NCBI GenBank assembly: GCA_964346085.1 | Contig: CAYFSZ010000008.1 | Location: 1-30,891, forward strand | Length of the DNA: 30,891 nt | From: UBA5436 sp964346085 | GTDB taxonomy: Bacteria; Bacillota; Clostridia; Saccharofermentanales; DTU023 | Direction: 5' to 3' | Shown here: one piece after another, positions 1-7,988 of the stretch | How positions within the stretch are numbered: the first letter of the stretch is position 1 | Layout: each line of letters starts with the position of its first letter | The notes under the pieces: generated by a model | Told to the model about the DNA's origin: nothing | The model's input: only the letters and a program-made list of their open reading frames with translations | Database searches by the model: none | Position numbers and translations under genes: made by a program

Positions 1-10
1 AGGAGATATT

Positions 11-664
11 ATGAAAAAAAATAATAATTATTATTGTACCAGTCATTTTAATAATTTTATTTCTAGTATTGCTTTTTGCATTAGGAAGTAATGGAGAAGA
101 AAAGACGAATGAACTAGAAAATTATGATACGGCTATTTCGTACGATGATTTGGAAAATAGATATAATAATGATATGACAATGATGGCAAAGATTACTTAA
201 AGCAAACTTTTATATCTTTGAGTTTTATGAATCATCAACAAAATTTAATTGGTGAAACGCTTGAAGTTAGAAATCGAGTATTAGAAACTTCCGATGAAGA
301 TTTAGGGGAAGGTAAGTTCATTGGAATTTTTATTTTATTAGTGGAAAGCATGTATAAGGATTTAATATCTTTAGAAGATGTCAATCAAAATATAGAAAAT
401 AGTATAGATTTGAATACAATTATTTATGATGATTTGGAAGAGTCTATCAAGTGGGGTTATAATCAATTGAGTAAGAACGTTGATATAAACTATGAATTAG
501 ATGATGTTAATCTCAATCGCATGGAAAAAGCATTTATACTTATTCATGATGCTGTCAAAAATGGTCAAGTAAATCATAGAGAACTTGTTTCGGATGCTTT
601 GGATTGTTTTGAAAATCCATATTTTGAAGAAGTATATGAAATATATCTTGAGAATGAGTATTAA
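11..664 (+). pseudogene. Unrecognised membrane-anchored protein gene with two compensating frameshifts
   Basis: An AGGAG ribosome site at 1-5 precedes an ATG at 11 that runs into eight A residues (14-21). Read literally it stops after 26 codons. Dropping one A gives a hydrophobic start, MKKIIIIVPVILIILFLVLL, followed by an acidic linker that ends at TAA 198-200. The original frame is open again from 173 to 664; restoring one T near 173 would join the two parts as ...NND-YDNDGKDYLKQTF. The simplest reading is one gene of about 217 residues: an N-terminal membrane anchor or signal and an acidic, helical extracytoplasmic domain. The C-terminal 148 codons could alone be translated from TTG 218, but no ribosome site supports that. 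I do not recognise the family. The cause may be sequencing error, phase variation at the A-run, or real decay. The stop lies 57 bases before guaC. Confidence 0.55.
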
Positions 665-721
665 GAGATTTTCTTTTGTGTGAGAAGTCTTAGTCTGATA
701 AAAAAACAAAGGAGAAAAAAT

Positions 722-1690
722 ATGAGAGTTTTTGATTATGATGATGTACTGTTGATTCCTGCAAAATGTATTGTGAAAAGCCGTAAGGAATGCGATACAT
801 CTGTGACATTAGGGCAGCATACTTTTGCAATCCCTGTTGTTCCAGCGAATATGCAAACAATCATTGATGAACCTTTGGCTGTTTATTTTGCAGAGAATAA
901 TTATTTTTATATCATGCATCGTTTTGATGAAGAAGATCGTTTGCCTTTCGTGAAGAGAATGAAAGAAAGAGGATTGATTAGCTCGATTAGCGTTGGCGTA
1001 AAAGATAAAGAATATGATTTTATCGAAACATTAGCACAGGAAAACGTGATTCCTGATTATATTACGATTGATATTGCTCATGGACATTCCGATAGTGTGA
1101 TGAACATGATTCAACATATCAAAAAACATCTTCCGAATACTTTTGTGATTGCAGGAAATGTTGCCACTCCAGAAGCAGTACGAGATCTAGAAAATGCAGG
1201 TGCTGATGCAACTAAAGTTGGGGTTGGACCAGGCAAAGTATGTATCACAAAGATAAAAACTGGATTTGGTACAGGTGGCTGGCAATTAGCTGCGGTGAGA
1301 AGCTGTGCGAAAGCAGCAAGAAAACCAATTATTGCTGATGGTGGAATCCGTCAACACGGTGATGTAGCAAAATCGATTCGATTTGGTGCAACGATGGTGA
1401 TGATTGGATCATTATTTTCCGGGCACACAGAATCTCCAGGGAAAGAAGTTGAAATTGATGGAGAAAAGTACAAAGAATATTTCGGTTCCGCTTCGCAATT
1501 CCAAAAAGGTGAGTATACTAATGTTGAAGGAAAAAAAGAATTGGTTTTAGAAAAAGGACCGATTGAAAATACGCTGATCGAACTAAAACAAGACTTACAA
1601 TCTTCGATTTCCTATGCAGGAGGCAAGGATTTAGAGGCATTGAGAACGGTTGATTATGTCTTGCTTTCCAGTAGTGTACAAGATGTTTGA
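722..1690 (+). CDS. guaC: GMP reductase
   Basis: NADPH-dependent reductive deamination of GMP to IMP, a cytoplasmic purine-salvage step. The 322-residue protein has the IMPDH/GMPR TIM-barrel fold with catalytic Cys174 in GPGKVCITK, the substrate-loop sequence TGFGTGGWQ and the phosphate-binding IIADGGIRQHGD and MVMIGSLFSG segments. The early YIMHRF sequence and the lack of an inserted CBS pair separate it from IMP dehydrogenase (about 485 residues); about 325 residues is usual for the Gram-positive GMP reductase branch. I start it at ATG 722, directly after AAAGGAGAAAAAAT; the upstream in-frame TTG at 680 has no ribosome site. It is probably monocistronic, with a strong terminator 35 bases downstream. 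No purine-riboswitch fold fits in the 57-base upstream gap. Confidence 0.95.
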   Translation: MRVFDYDDVLLIPAKCIVKSRKECDTSVTLGQHTFAIPVVPANMQTIIDEPLAVYFAENNYFYIMHRFDEEDRLPFVKRMKERGLISSISVGVKDKEYDFIETLAQENVIPDYITIDIAHGHSDSVMNMIQHIKKHLPNTFVIAGNVATPEAVRDLENAGADATKVGVGPGKVCITKIKTGFGTGGWQLAAVRSCAKAARKPIIADGGIRQHGDVAKSIRFGATMVMIGSLFSGHTESPGKEVEIDGEKYKEYFGSASQFQKGEYTNVEGKKELVLEKGPIENTLIELKQDLQSSISYAGGKDLEALRTVDYVLLSSSVQDV

Positions 1691-1724
1691 TAACAAAAAA
1701 CGAAAATGTTAACCGAATCCTCAC

Positions 1725-1754
1725 AAACTGCCTCAAACAAAGAGGCAGTTTTTT
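1725..1754 (+). terminator. Intrinsic terminator after guaC
   Basis: A 10-bp perfect stem (AAACTGCCTC at 1725-1734 with GAGGCAGTTT at 1742-1751) has a 7-base loop and runs into six T residues (1749-1754). It separates guaC from the next operon. Confidence 0.9.
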
Positions 1755-1776
1755 GTTACTGCTAACTCGCGTTTCA

Positions 1777-1785
1777 TGTTAAAAT
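1777..1785 (+). promoter_or_regulatory. Extended -10 promoter for the oxidoreductase/ABC importer operon
   Basis: TGTTAAAAT is an extended -10 (TG, one base, TAAAAT at 1780-1785). It lies between the guaC terminator and the next start codon at 1815. No good -35 box is seen at 17 bases, so it would depend on the TG extension. Confidence 0.45.
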
Positions 1786-1814
1786 AAGAAAAAAGAAGTA
1801 ACAAGAGGGACGAC

Positions 1815-3239
1815 ATGAAAAGGATTGCGATTGTAGGTATGGGGATTTCCGGAATGGGCGTATTGAATGCCTATTACAAGATGAACCCAAAAGATGTGCA
1901 AATCGACTGTTATGACAGCGAAGAGAGTTTTGGCAGGGGATTTCCTTTTCGCGAAGACGTTGATGCTGCTCTTCTGAATGTAAGACCACACATTATCGGT
2001 TTTGATTATGAAAATCCGACTGAGTTTGCTGATTGGCTGAAAAAACAGCCGGAATATGCAGATGAAGAATTTGTGCCTCGAAAAGTGTACGGAGAATTTC
2101 TTCATGAGAACACCATGCAAATTCTTGAAAAAATCCCAGCGACAGCAATTTTTGAGCAAGTCAAAGATTTGGATTTTGATGAAGAAAATCAAAAATGGAC
2201 ATTATCAACTGATAAAACACAAGAAAACTATGATTTGGTCCATCTATGCTGTGGTGAGTTGCCGACAGCTGATTACTATAATCTCAAAGGGCAGAAAAAT
2301 TATATCCATTCTATTTATCCACTTGAAAAAACATTGCCTCAAATTCAAGATGGAGAACATGTCTGTGTGATTGGAACAAGTCTTTCAGCTATCGATGTCA
2401 TGCGCTATTTGTACAATCATAAAAAAGATATTAAAATTTCGGTTTTTTCCAATAACACAGTTTTTCCTACGATAAGACAAAAAGAAGTGAATGTGGAAGA
2501 GCGTTTCTTAACAAGAGAAAATGTTGCAGAAATCAAAAAACACAACAATGGATTCATGACATTCGAACAGGCAGATACCTTGATTAAGCAGGAGTACGAG
2601 CAATATGGAATCGATATTCTGGCTTTAATCGAAAAATACACACAGGGTTTTGATTCGGTGGAAACTTGTCTTGAAGAAGATAAGGCTCTTCAGATTGCGC
2701 AATCTTTCAATATAGGCATCGTTTTTAATAAAATGTGGCAAGGGCTAACGGATGAAGATAAGGATAAGTTTAAAGAGCGCTATTCTATGTATCTATCGAC
2801 ATTATTCAGTCCGATGCCAGAAAAAACAGGAAAGATGTTAGTCGAAAAGAAAGAAATTAAGCAACTAAATGTGTTAGAAAATGTTAAAAAAATAATCAAA
2901 AAAGACTCTGTGTTTTTGATTCAAAATGAAGATGGAAAAACCCTTTGTGAAGCTGATTGGGTGGTCAATGCAACGGGACTCGATAGCTCGTTTAAGTCTT
3001 TAAAAGAAGGTTCGCTTTTATACAATCTGGTACAAAAAGGGATAATTTTGCCATACAAATATGGAGGTATCACAGTTGCCATCGACGGGTATTCAGTATT
3101 ATCGTCTAAGTATGGAGAAATGATTTCTTTGTCGGCACATGGTGTTTTGGTTAAGGGTGTAGAACTACTCAATAATGGTGCCAAGATGATTCAAGATAGC
3201 GCTGACGAGAAAATCAATCAAATTTGGAATCGAATTTAG
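1815..3239 (+). CDS. FAD/NAD(P)-binding oxidoreductase of unknown substrate
   Basis: A 474-residue flavoprotein. The N-terminal Rossmann motif GMGISG (residues 8-13) binds FAD. The stretch around residues 38-95, with GRGFPF, LNVRP, FADWL and PRKVYGEFL, is typical of the FAD-NAD(P)-binding family known as NAD_binding_9 (PF13454). A second nucleotide site, VCVIGTSLSAID, lies near residue 183 and a late NATGLDSS segment near residue 393 would close the FAD site. The family includes monooxygenase- and dehydrogenase-like proteins with few defined substrates, so I give no reaction. It is cytoplasmic, with no signal peptide. The next gene, an ABC importer lipoprotein, starts 23 bases after its stop, so enzyme and transporter are probably co-transcribed; the enzyme may act on the imported compound (inference). 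Confidence 0.75.
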   Translation: MKRIAIVGMGISGMGVLNAYYKMNPKDVQIDCYDSEESFGRGFPFREDVDAALLNVRPHIIGFDYENPTEFADWLKKQPEYADEEFVPRKVYGEFLHENTMQILEKIPATAIFEQVKDLDFDEENQKWTLSTDKTQENYDLVHLCCGELPTADYYNLKGQKNYIHSIYPLEKTLPQIQDGEHVCVIGTSLSAIDVMRYLYNHKKDIKISVFSNNTVFPTIRQKEVNVEERFLTRENVAEIKKHNNGFMTFEQADTLIKQEYEQYGIDILALIEKYTQGFDSVETCLEEDKALQIAQSFNIGIVFNKMWQGLTDEDKDKFKERYSMYLSTLFSPMPEKTGKMLVEKKEIKQLNVLENVKKIIKKDSVFLIQNEDGKTLCEADWVVNATGLDSSFKSLKEGSLLYNLVQKGIILPYKYGGITVAIDGYSVLSSKYGEMISLSAHGVLVKGVELLNNGAKMIQDSADEKINQIWNRI

Positions 3240-3262
3240 TTTATATTATAGGAAGAAAAAAG

Positions 3263-4363
3263 ATGCGACAAAGACAAAATAGGAAGTCTTTGTTTCTTTT
3301 ACTTGCCTTGCTGATGCTTTTATCTGCTTGTGGAGTTGGAACAAAGACAGGAAAAACAACAAACGAAACAGTTTCAATTGAATCGTCAATAGAGAAAACA
3401 GCAGATGCGACACAATCCGAAACTGTAGATTCTGAAAGACAAACAATCGAACCTAATCTGAAAGCTGAAAGGCAACAAGTTCGAATTATCGGTCTAAGCG
3501 GTCCAACAGGGATGGGTTTTTCTAAATTGCTGGAGGATTCGGAGCTTGGTTTGATGAACAATGAATACACAATGACTATTGCAAATGCACCCGATAATTT
3601 AATTGCTGCGGCAACCAAAAATGAAGCAGATATTATCGCAATGCCGAGCAATTTGGCTTCTGTATTATGGAATAAAAGTGAAGGAGAATTTCAAGTCTTA
3701 GCGGTTAATACATTAGGTGTTTTGAATATTGTTGAGAAAGGTGAAACGATTCAATCTATTGCTGACCTTAAAGGAAAAACAATTGTTGCTTCAGGCAAAG
3801 GTGCAGCTCCCGAGTATGCATTGAATTATTTGCTCACCGAAAATGGTTTGAATCCTGAAACCGATGTCACGATTGAATGGAAAGCAGAACATCAAGAAGT
3901 TGTCGCAACGCTTGCGTCCTCTGAACAAACAATCGGTTTGCTACCACAGCCCTTTGTAACGGTAGCAATGAGTAAAGTAGAAGGATTACGCTCAGCCGTT
4001 GACCTCAATCAAACATGGCAAGCTTTACAGAATGGTTCTGAATTTGTCATGGGCGTTGTTGTTGCCAGTAAAACGTTTGTTGAAGAAAATCCCGAGTTGG
4101 TACAACAGTTTTTAGTTGATTACAAATCTTCAGTCGATTATGTTAATGAAAATCCAGCGGAAGCAGGAGCATTGGTTGAAAAATTCAAAATTTTAGAAAA
4201 TGCAAAAATTGCTGAAAAAGCAATTCCAAATTGTCACATTGTTTGCATAACTGGCGACGAAATGCAAGCAGCATTGAGTGGATATTTAGAGGTTCTACAT
4301 AATGCTAACCCTCAAGCGGTAGGCGGTACATTACCGAATGAAACATTATACTTCAAACCATAA
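3263..4363 (+). CDS. ABC importer substrate-binding lipoprotein (NMT1/SsuA/ThiY-like)
   Basis: Extracytoplasmic solute-binding protein, 366 residues. A basic N-terminus (RQRQNRK) and hydrophobic stretch lead to the lipobox LSAC, with Cys23 as the lipidation site, followed by a Ser/Thr/Glu-rich linker to about residue 75. The body resembles the COG0715 periplasmic-binding family (two alpha/beta lobes): a GPTGMGFSKL segment, DIIAMPSNLASVLW, IADLKGKTIVASGKG and a C-terminal SGYLEVL. That family carries sulfonates, taurine, nitrate or thiamine precursors, so the substrate cannot be named. I start it at ATG 3263 after AGGAAG; an earlier in-frame start at 3224 would overlap the preceding gene and spoil the signal peptide. 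Its 3' end overlaps the permease by 26 bases, indicating one operon. Confidence 0.85.
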   Translation: MRQRQNRKSLFLLLALLMLLSACGVGTKTGKTTNETVSIESSIEKTADATQSETVDSERQTIEPNLKAERQQVRIIGLSGPTGMGFSKLLEDSELGLMNNEYTMTIANAPDNLIAAATKNEADIIAMPSNLASVLWNKSEGEFQVLAVNTLGVLNIVEKGETIQSIADLKGKTIVASGKGAAPEYALNYLLTENGLNPETDVTIEWKAEHQEVVATLASSEQTIGLLPQPFVTVAMSKVEGLRSAVDLNQTWQALQNGSEFVMGVVVASKTFVEENPELVQQFLVDYKSSVDYVNENPAEAGALVEKFKILENAKIAEKAIPNCHIVCITGDEMQAALSGYLEVLHNANPQAVGGTLPNETLYFKP

Positions 4364-5111
4364 GCAGACCATACGAACGAATATCATTGTAACAATCATC
4401 CTGATTTTGATTTGGGAATTCGTTGCAAGTATTTTCCCTGTTCCGTTTTTGCTGGCAGGACCAATTGAAGTAGCAAGACGATTTTTTGAATTGATTTTTA
4501 CGCAAGGGTTTTGGAGAAGTGTTGCTTCTTCATCCTTGCGTATTTTATTAGGGCTGATTCTAGGTATAGTTATAGGTGTTTTGACAGCGATTATTGCAAA
4601 AAGTAATGTATGGCTTTCTGCAATTTTCAAACAATTATCTCTTTTATCTAAAACCGTACCAATCGCTGTTGTGAGCATTTTACTGTTGATTTTATTTTCA
4701 AATCAATGGATAGCAACAACAGTAGTTTTTATCATGTCATTTCCAATTATTTTCACTAATTATTTGAAAGGGTTAGAGAAATATGACGATAACATTCTTG
4801 AATTAGCTCAGGTTTTTCAATGGTCTAATATCAAAAAATGGAAATATGTTTATTTAAAATCAGCTGAACCATATTTGCAGTCCGGTTTGGAAATTGCTTG
4901 TGGTATGGCATGGAAAGCTGGGATTGCTGCTGAAATTCTTGGTGTCCCAGAACATAGTTTTGGCGAAAAAATTTATTCTGCAAAAGTATTTCTGGAAAGT
5001 GCAGATATTTTTGCTTATGCGATTGCAATTGTATTATTGAGTCTATTATTCGAAAAAATTATTTCATTTATTATTCTGAGGATTCATCGACGTTTGAGGG
5101 GGCTTGCATAG
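4338..5111 (+). CDS. ABC importer permease (SsuC/TauC-like)
   Basis: Integral membrane permease, 257 residues with about six hydrophobic segments, belonging to the binding-protein-dependent inner membrane component family. The EAA-type loop that contacts the ATPase is visible around residues 147-185 (LKGLEKYDDNILELAQVF... then the conserved GMAWKAGIAAEILG). The first helix (IIVTIILILIWEFV) and the PFLLAGP segment are typical of SsuC/TauC/ThiX permeases. It overlaps the lipoprotein gene by 26 bases and shares one base with the ATPase start (TAG 5109-5111, GTG 5111), so the three importer genes are translationally coupled. Substrate unknown. Confidence 0.88.
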   Translation: MKHYTSNHKQTIRTNIIVTIILILIWEFVASIFPVPFLLAGPIEVARRFFELIFTQGFWRSVASSSLRILLGLILGIVIGVLTAIIAKSNVWLSAIFKQLSLLSKTVPIAVVSILLLILFSNQWIATTVVFIMSFPIIFTNYLKGLEKYDDNILELAQVFQWSNIKKWKYVYLKSAEPYLQSGLEIACGMAWKAGIAAEILGVPEHSFGEKIYSAKVFLESADIFAYAIAIVLLSLLFEKIISFIILRIHRRLRGLA

Positions 5112-5677
5112 TGGAAATCAACAATCTGACCGTAAAATATGAATCGTTTGTAGTACTTCATGATTTTTCATCTTCAATTTCGGATGGTGAAGTAACATGC
5201 ATTTTAGGTGAATCAGGAATTGGAAAAACGACGTTACTCAAAGTTTTGATGGGTTTAGTACAGACTGAATCTGGTGAATTGTCTGGTATTCCAAATAAAA
5301 AAGCAGTTGTCTTTCAAGAAAATCGCTTGCTTGATGAGTTCTCGGCAGTTCAAAATATTCAAATTGCCAATCAGAATAAACTAAGCGAAGAAGAGATAAT
5401 TAATGCGTTGCGAGAGATTGGAATGACGGAGAATATTAATAAACCTGTTTCTAGTCTTTCGGGCGGGATGGCAAGACGTTGTGCGATTGTTCGTGCGATG
5501 TTGTCTGATGCTGAACTCATTCTTATGGATGAACCATTCCAGGGATTGGATCCAGAGAATGCGAATAAAGTGATTGATTTCATCAAAAAGCATCATAGAC
5601 AAAGAACAATTGTGATTGTGTTGCATTCACTTGAATTGGCACGTCTATTAACGAATCAAGTCATTTATATGAAATAG
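5111..5677 (+). CDS. ABC importer ATPase, short form
   Basis: Cytoplasmic nucleotide-binding subunit of 188 residues, starting at GTG. It has Walker A GESGIGKTT (33-41), a Q-loop glutamine in VVFQENRLL, the signature LSGGMARR, Walker B ELILMDEPFQGLD with catalytic Glu, and an H-loop VIVLHS. SsuB/TauB proteins are usually about 240-260 residues; this one stops soon after the H-loop and lacks the C-terminal tail, yet all ATP-site motifs are intact, so it should be functional. It is the last gene of the FAD enzyme-importer operon. I see no clear terminator after it; the following 247 bases hold a short inverted repeat and the hydrogenase promoter. Confidence 0.88.
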   Translation: MEINNLTVKYESFVVLHDFSSSISDGEVTCILGESGIGKTTLLKVLMGLVQTESGELSGIPNKKAVVFQENRLLDEFSAVQNIQIANQNKLSEEEIINALREIGMTENINKPVSSLSGGMARRCAIVRAMLSDAELILMDEPFQGLDPENANKVIDFIKKHHRQRTIVIVLHSLELARLLTNQVIYMK

Positions 5678-5706
5678 TGTTAATGATAAAAAATATACAT
5701 TTCTTA

Positions 5707-5720
5707 TGTCAAACATGACA
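5707..5720. promoter_or_regulatory. Inverted repeat TGTCA-N4-TGACA
   Basis: TGTCAaacaTGACA is a perfect 5+5 inverted repeat between the importer ATPase and the hydrogenase promoter. The symmetry is that of a small dimeric-regulator site, but it lies about 90 bases upstream of the -35 box and no regulator is encoded beside it. Low support for function. Confidence 0.25.
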
Positions 5721-5810
5721 ATTGGAGATTTCTGCCAACTGTCGGCAAAAGAGATTTATCAAACAAAACATTAAATTCTCAAAACCGAATATCCGATTAT
5801 TAAATAAGCA

Positions 5811-5840
5811 TTGCCATTCATCTCAATAATTGTTTATAAT
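5811..5840 (+). promoter_or_regulatory. Promoter of the hydrogenase operon
   Basis: TTGCCA (5811-5816) and a perfect TATAAT (5835-5840), 18 bases apart, make a good housekeeping-sigma promoter. Transcription would begin near 5847, leaving a leader of about 78 bases before the NuoE-like gene. The leader carries AT-rich TGTTAATTAATTTA just after the start point. Confidence 0.7.
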
Positions 5841-5924
5841 CGTAAACGTGTTAATTAATTTATTTTTTTGTCTTTAGAATCGAATTTACAATTTAATATG
5901 GGAATATTGAACGGGGGTATCAAT

Positions 5925-6398
5925 ATGTATGAGAATGATTTGAATTATCAGGAAATCAAGGATTTCATGGTAACGATGAATCGTAAGTCAGATTTGGTCG
6001 AAGTGTTGCATAAAACACAAGAATTGTATGGATATATTCCAAAACATATTGTGACTTTGATTGCGAAAACTTTGAAAATGCCAATCGCTGAAATTTATGG
6101 TGTTATCACTTTCTATTCACGGTTTAGCTTAGTGCCAAAAGGCAAATATTCGATTAGCATTTGCATGGGAACAGCCTGCTATGTAAAAGGTGGAGAAGCG
6201 ATTTTACAAGAATTTTCCAAATTGTTACATATTGGGCCTGACGAAACGACAGATGACTTAATTTTTTCCTTGATTGAAACAAGATGCGTAGGTGAATGTG
6301 CTGTTGCACCTGTTATTACAGTCAATGACAGAGTATATGAAAACGTGACAATTGAAGATGTGCCACGTATTTTAGCTGATATTGGGGAGGAAGCATGA
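5925..6398 (+). CDS. NuoE-like [2Fe-2S] subunit of NAD(P)-linked [FeFe]-hydrogenase
   Basis: Small electron-transfer subunit, 157 residues, of the HydC/HndA/NuoE family. After an N-terminal helical part (EVLHKTQELYGYIP) comes a thioredoxin-like domain with the four [2Fe-2S] cysteines in the usual pattern: C-x4-C in CMGTAC and C-x3-C in CVGEC. In trimeric hydrogenases it works beside the flavin subunit. I place the start at ATG 5925 behind a GGGGG-type ribosome site (5913-5917); the in-frame upstream TTG at 5868 would add 19 unconserved residues. The stop overlaps the NuoF-like gene by ATGA, indicating coupling. Confidence 0.9.
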   Translation: MYENDLNYQEIKDFMVTMNRKSDLVEVLHKTQELYGYIPKHIVTLIAKTLKMPIAEIYGVITFYSRFSLVPKGKYSISICMGTACYVKGGEAILQEFSKLLHIGPDETTDDLIFSLIETRCVGECAVAPVITVNDRVYENVTIEDVPRILADIGEEA

Positions 6399-7978
6399 TG
6401 GATTTCAAACAAACATTATTAGATATTAAATCCAAAACTCTTCCATTAGTTTTGGACAGAGCTGCGCACAATGAAAAGTACATCGTTGAAGGTGAAACAG
6501 TTCGTTTAGCGGGTGAGTTTTATGAAAAACAACTTCGTATCGCTTTAAAGAATTATGAAATCATCGATCCGATGAGCGTTGAAGAGTATATCGCTTTCGG
6601 TGGTTATTTTTCACTTTATAAAACGATTTTTGAAATGGAACCGGGCGATGTCATTGAAGAAATGATTACAGCCAATTTACGTGGACGTGGTGGTGCCGGA
6701 TTCCCTGCAGGTTGGAAATGGCACACCGCATACAAATATGAATCAGATACAAAATATGTCATTTGTAATGCGGACGAAGGAGACCCGGGAGCTTATATGG
6801 ATCGTTCGATTCTCGAAGGTGACCCACATTCTGTTATTGAAGGAATGGCGATTTGTGCAAGAGCAATTGGTGCGAATAAAGGTTATGTATATGTACGCGC
6901 TGAGTATCCAAAAGCTGTTAAGAGTCTGCGTCATGCAATCGCAGCTGCGAAAGAGCTAGGTTTACTAGGCGATAATATCATGGGAAGTGAGTTTAGTTTT
7001 GACCTTGATATTCGCCTTGGTGCAGGTGCTTTCGTTTGTGGTGAAGGAACTGCATTGATTCAATCAATTGAAGGTAAACGCGGTATGCCTCAAGCCAAAG
7101 TTTATCGTACCTCAGAAAGAGGCTTATTTGATAAACCAACCATTCTCAACAATGTTGAAACACTCGCCAATGTAGCTCAAATTATTGAACATGGGGCTGA
7201 TTGGTTCAAATCAATCGGAACAGAAGATTCCCCAGGAACGAAAGTGTTTGCTCTTGTTGGTAAAGTGATCAATGCTGGACTTGTTGAAGTACCAATGGGT
7301 GTCACAATTAATGATATTGTTTACGGTATTGGACATGGCGCACCGGATGGCAAAGAAATCAAAGCGGTACAAACAGGTGGTCCTTCAGGAGGATGTATTC
7401 CACCAGAATTGTTCGATACAAAAGTTGATTTTATTTCCTTAGAAGAAATTGGATCTATCATGGGTTCAGGTGGTATGGTTGTTATGGATGAAAGCGACTG
7501 TATGGTTGATATTGCAAAATTCTTCATGAAATTTACAGTTGATGAATCTTGTGGTAAATGCACTCCTTGCCGAATCGGAAATAAACGCGTTCTTGAAATT
7601 CTAGAAAAAATCACCTCTGGTCATGGCGAGATGGAAGATTTGGAATTGCTTGAAGAATTATGCCAAGTCATTACAGATACGAGTCTCTGTGGCTTAGGAA
7701 AAACAGCAACGACACCAGTTATCAGTTCAATGCAATATTTTAGACATGAATATGAAGAACATATTTTGGAGAAAAAATGTCGAGCTTCTGCTTGCCAAGA
7801 TTTACTCCAATATGTGGTTCTTGATAAATGTGTTGGTTGCGGATTATGCAAGAGAAATTGTCCTGTGAATGCAATCTCGGGTGAAAAACGAGGAAAACAT
7901 GAAATCGATATTGATGTTTGCATTAAATGTAATGCCTGCTTAACAGCTTGCCCTGTTGCAGCCATTGTCAAAAAGTAA
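6395..7978 (+). CDS. NuoF-like flavin/NAD(H) subunit of [FeFe]-hydrogenase
   Basis: Flavoprotein of 527 residues (HydB/HndC/NuoF family) that exchanges electrons between NAD(P)H and the iron-sulfur chain. Visible parts: glycine-rich FMN/NADH loops GRGGAGFPAGWKW (97-109), CNADEGDPGAYMDR and GAGAFVCGEG; the NuoF [4Fe-4S] motif SCGKCTPCR near residue 386; and a C-terminal pair of ferredoxin motifs, CVGCGLCKRNCP (from 479) and CIKCNACLTACP (from 509). It is shorter than HydB proteins of about 600 residues because it lacks the N-terminal thioredoxin-like [2Fe-2S] domain. Tandem ATG codons at 6395 and 6398 both follow GGGGAGG; the second has better spacing. HydA follows after 10 bases. Confidence 0.92.
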   Translation: MMDFKQTLLDIKSKTLPLVLDRAAHNEKYIVEGETVRLAGEFYEKQLRIALKNYEIIDPMSVEEYIAFGGYFSLYKTIFEMEPGDVIEEMITANLRGRGGAGFPAGWKWHTAYKYESDTKYVICNADEGDPGAYMDRSILEGDPHSVIEGMAICARAIGANKGYVYVRAEYPKAVKSLRHAIAAAKELGLLGDNIMGSEFSFDLDIRLGAGAFVCGEGTALIQSIEGKRGMPQAKVYRTSERGLFDKPTILNNVETLANVAQIIEHGADWFKSIGTEDSPGTKVFALVGKVINAGLVEVPMGVTINDIVYGIGHGAPDGKEIKAVQTGGPSGGCIPPELFDTKVDFISLEEIGSIMGSGGMVVMDESDCMVDIAKFFMKFTVDESCGKCTPCRIGNKRVLEILEKITSGHGEMEDLELLEELCQVITDTSLCGLGKTATTPVISSMQYFRHEYEEHILEKKCRASACQDLLQYVVLDKCVGCGLCKRNCPVNAISGEKRGKHEIDIDVCIKCNACLTACPVAAIVKK

Positions 7979-7988
7979 AGGGGATAAG

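Noticed and set aside
665..721. Purine riboswitch before guaC
   Set aside because: Only 57 bases are available, and I see no purine-aptamer fold or expression-platform terminator in them.
722..1690. IMP dehydrogenase
   Set aside because: No CBS domains, only 322 residues, and the YIMHRF and CITKIKTGFGTGGWQ signatures fit GMP reductase.
1779..2192. Minus-strand 137-codon frame in the FAD enzyme
   Set aside because: Opposite-strand shadow of a well-supported gene; no start signal and biased Phe/Ile/Lys composition.
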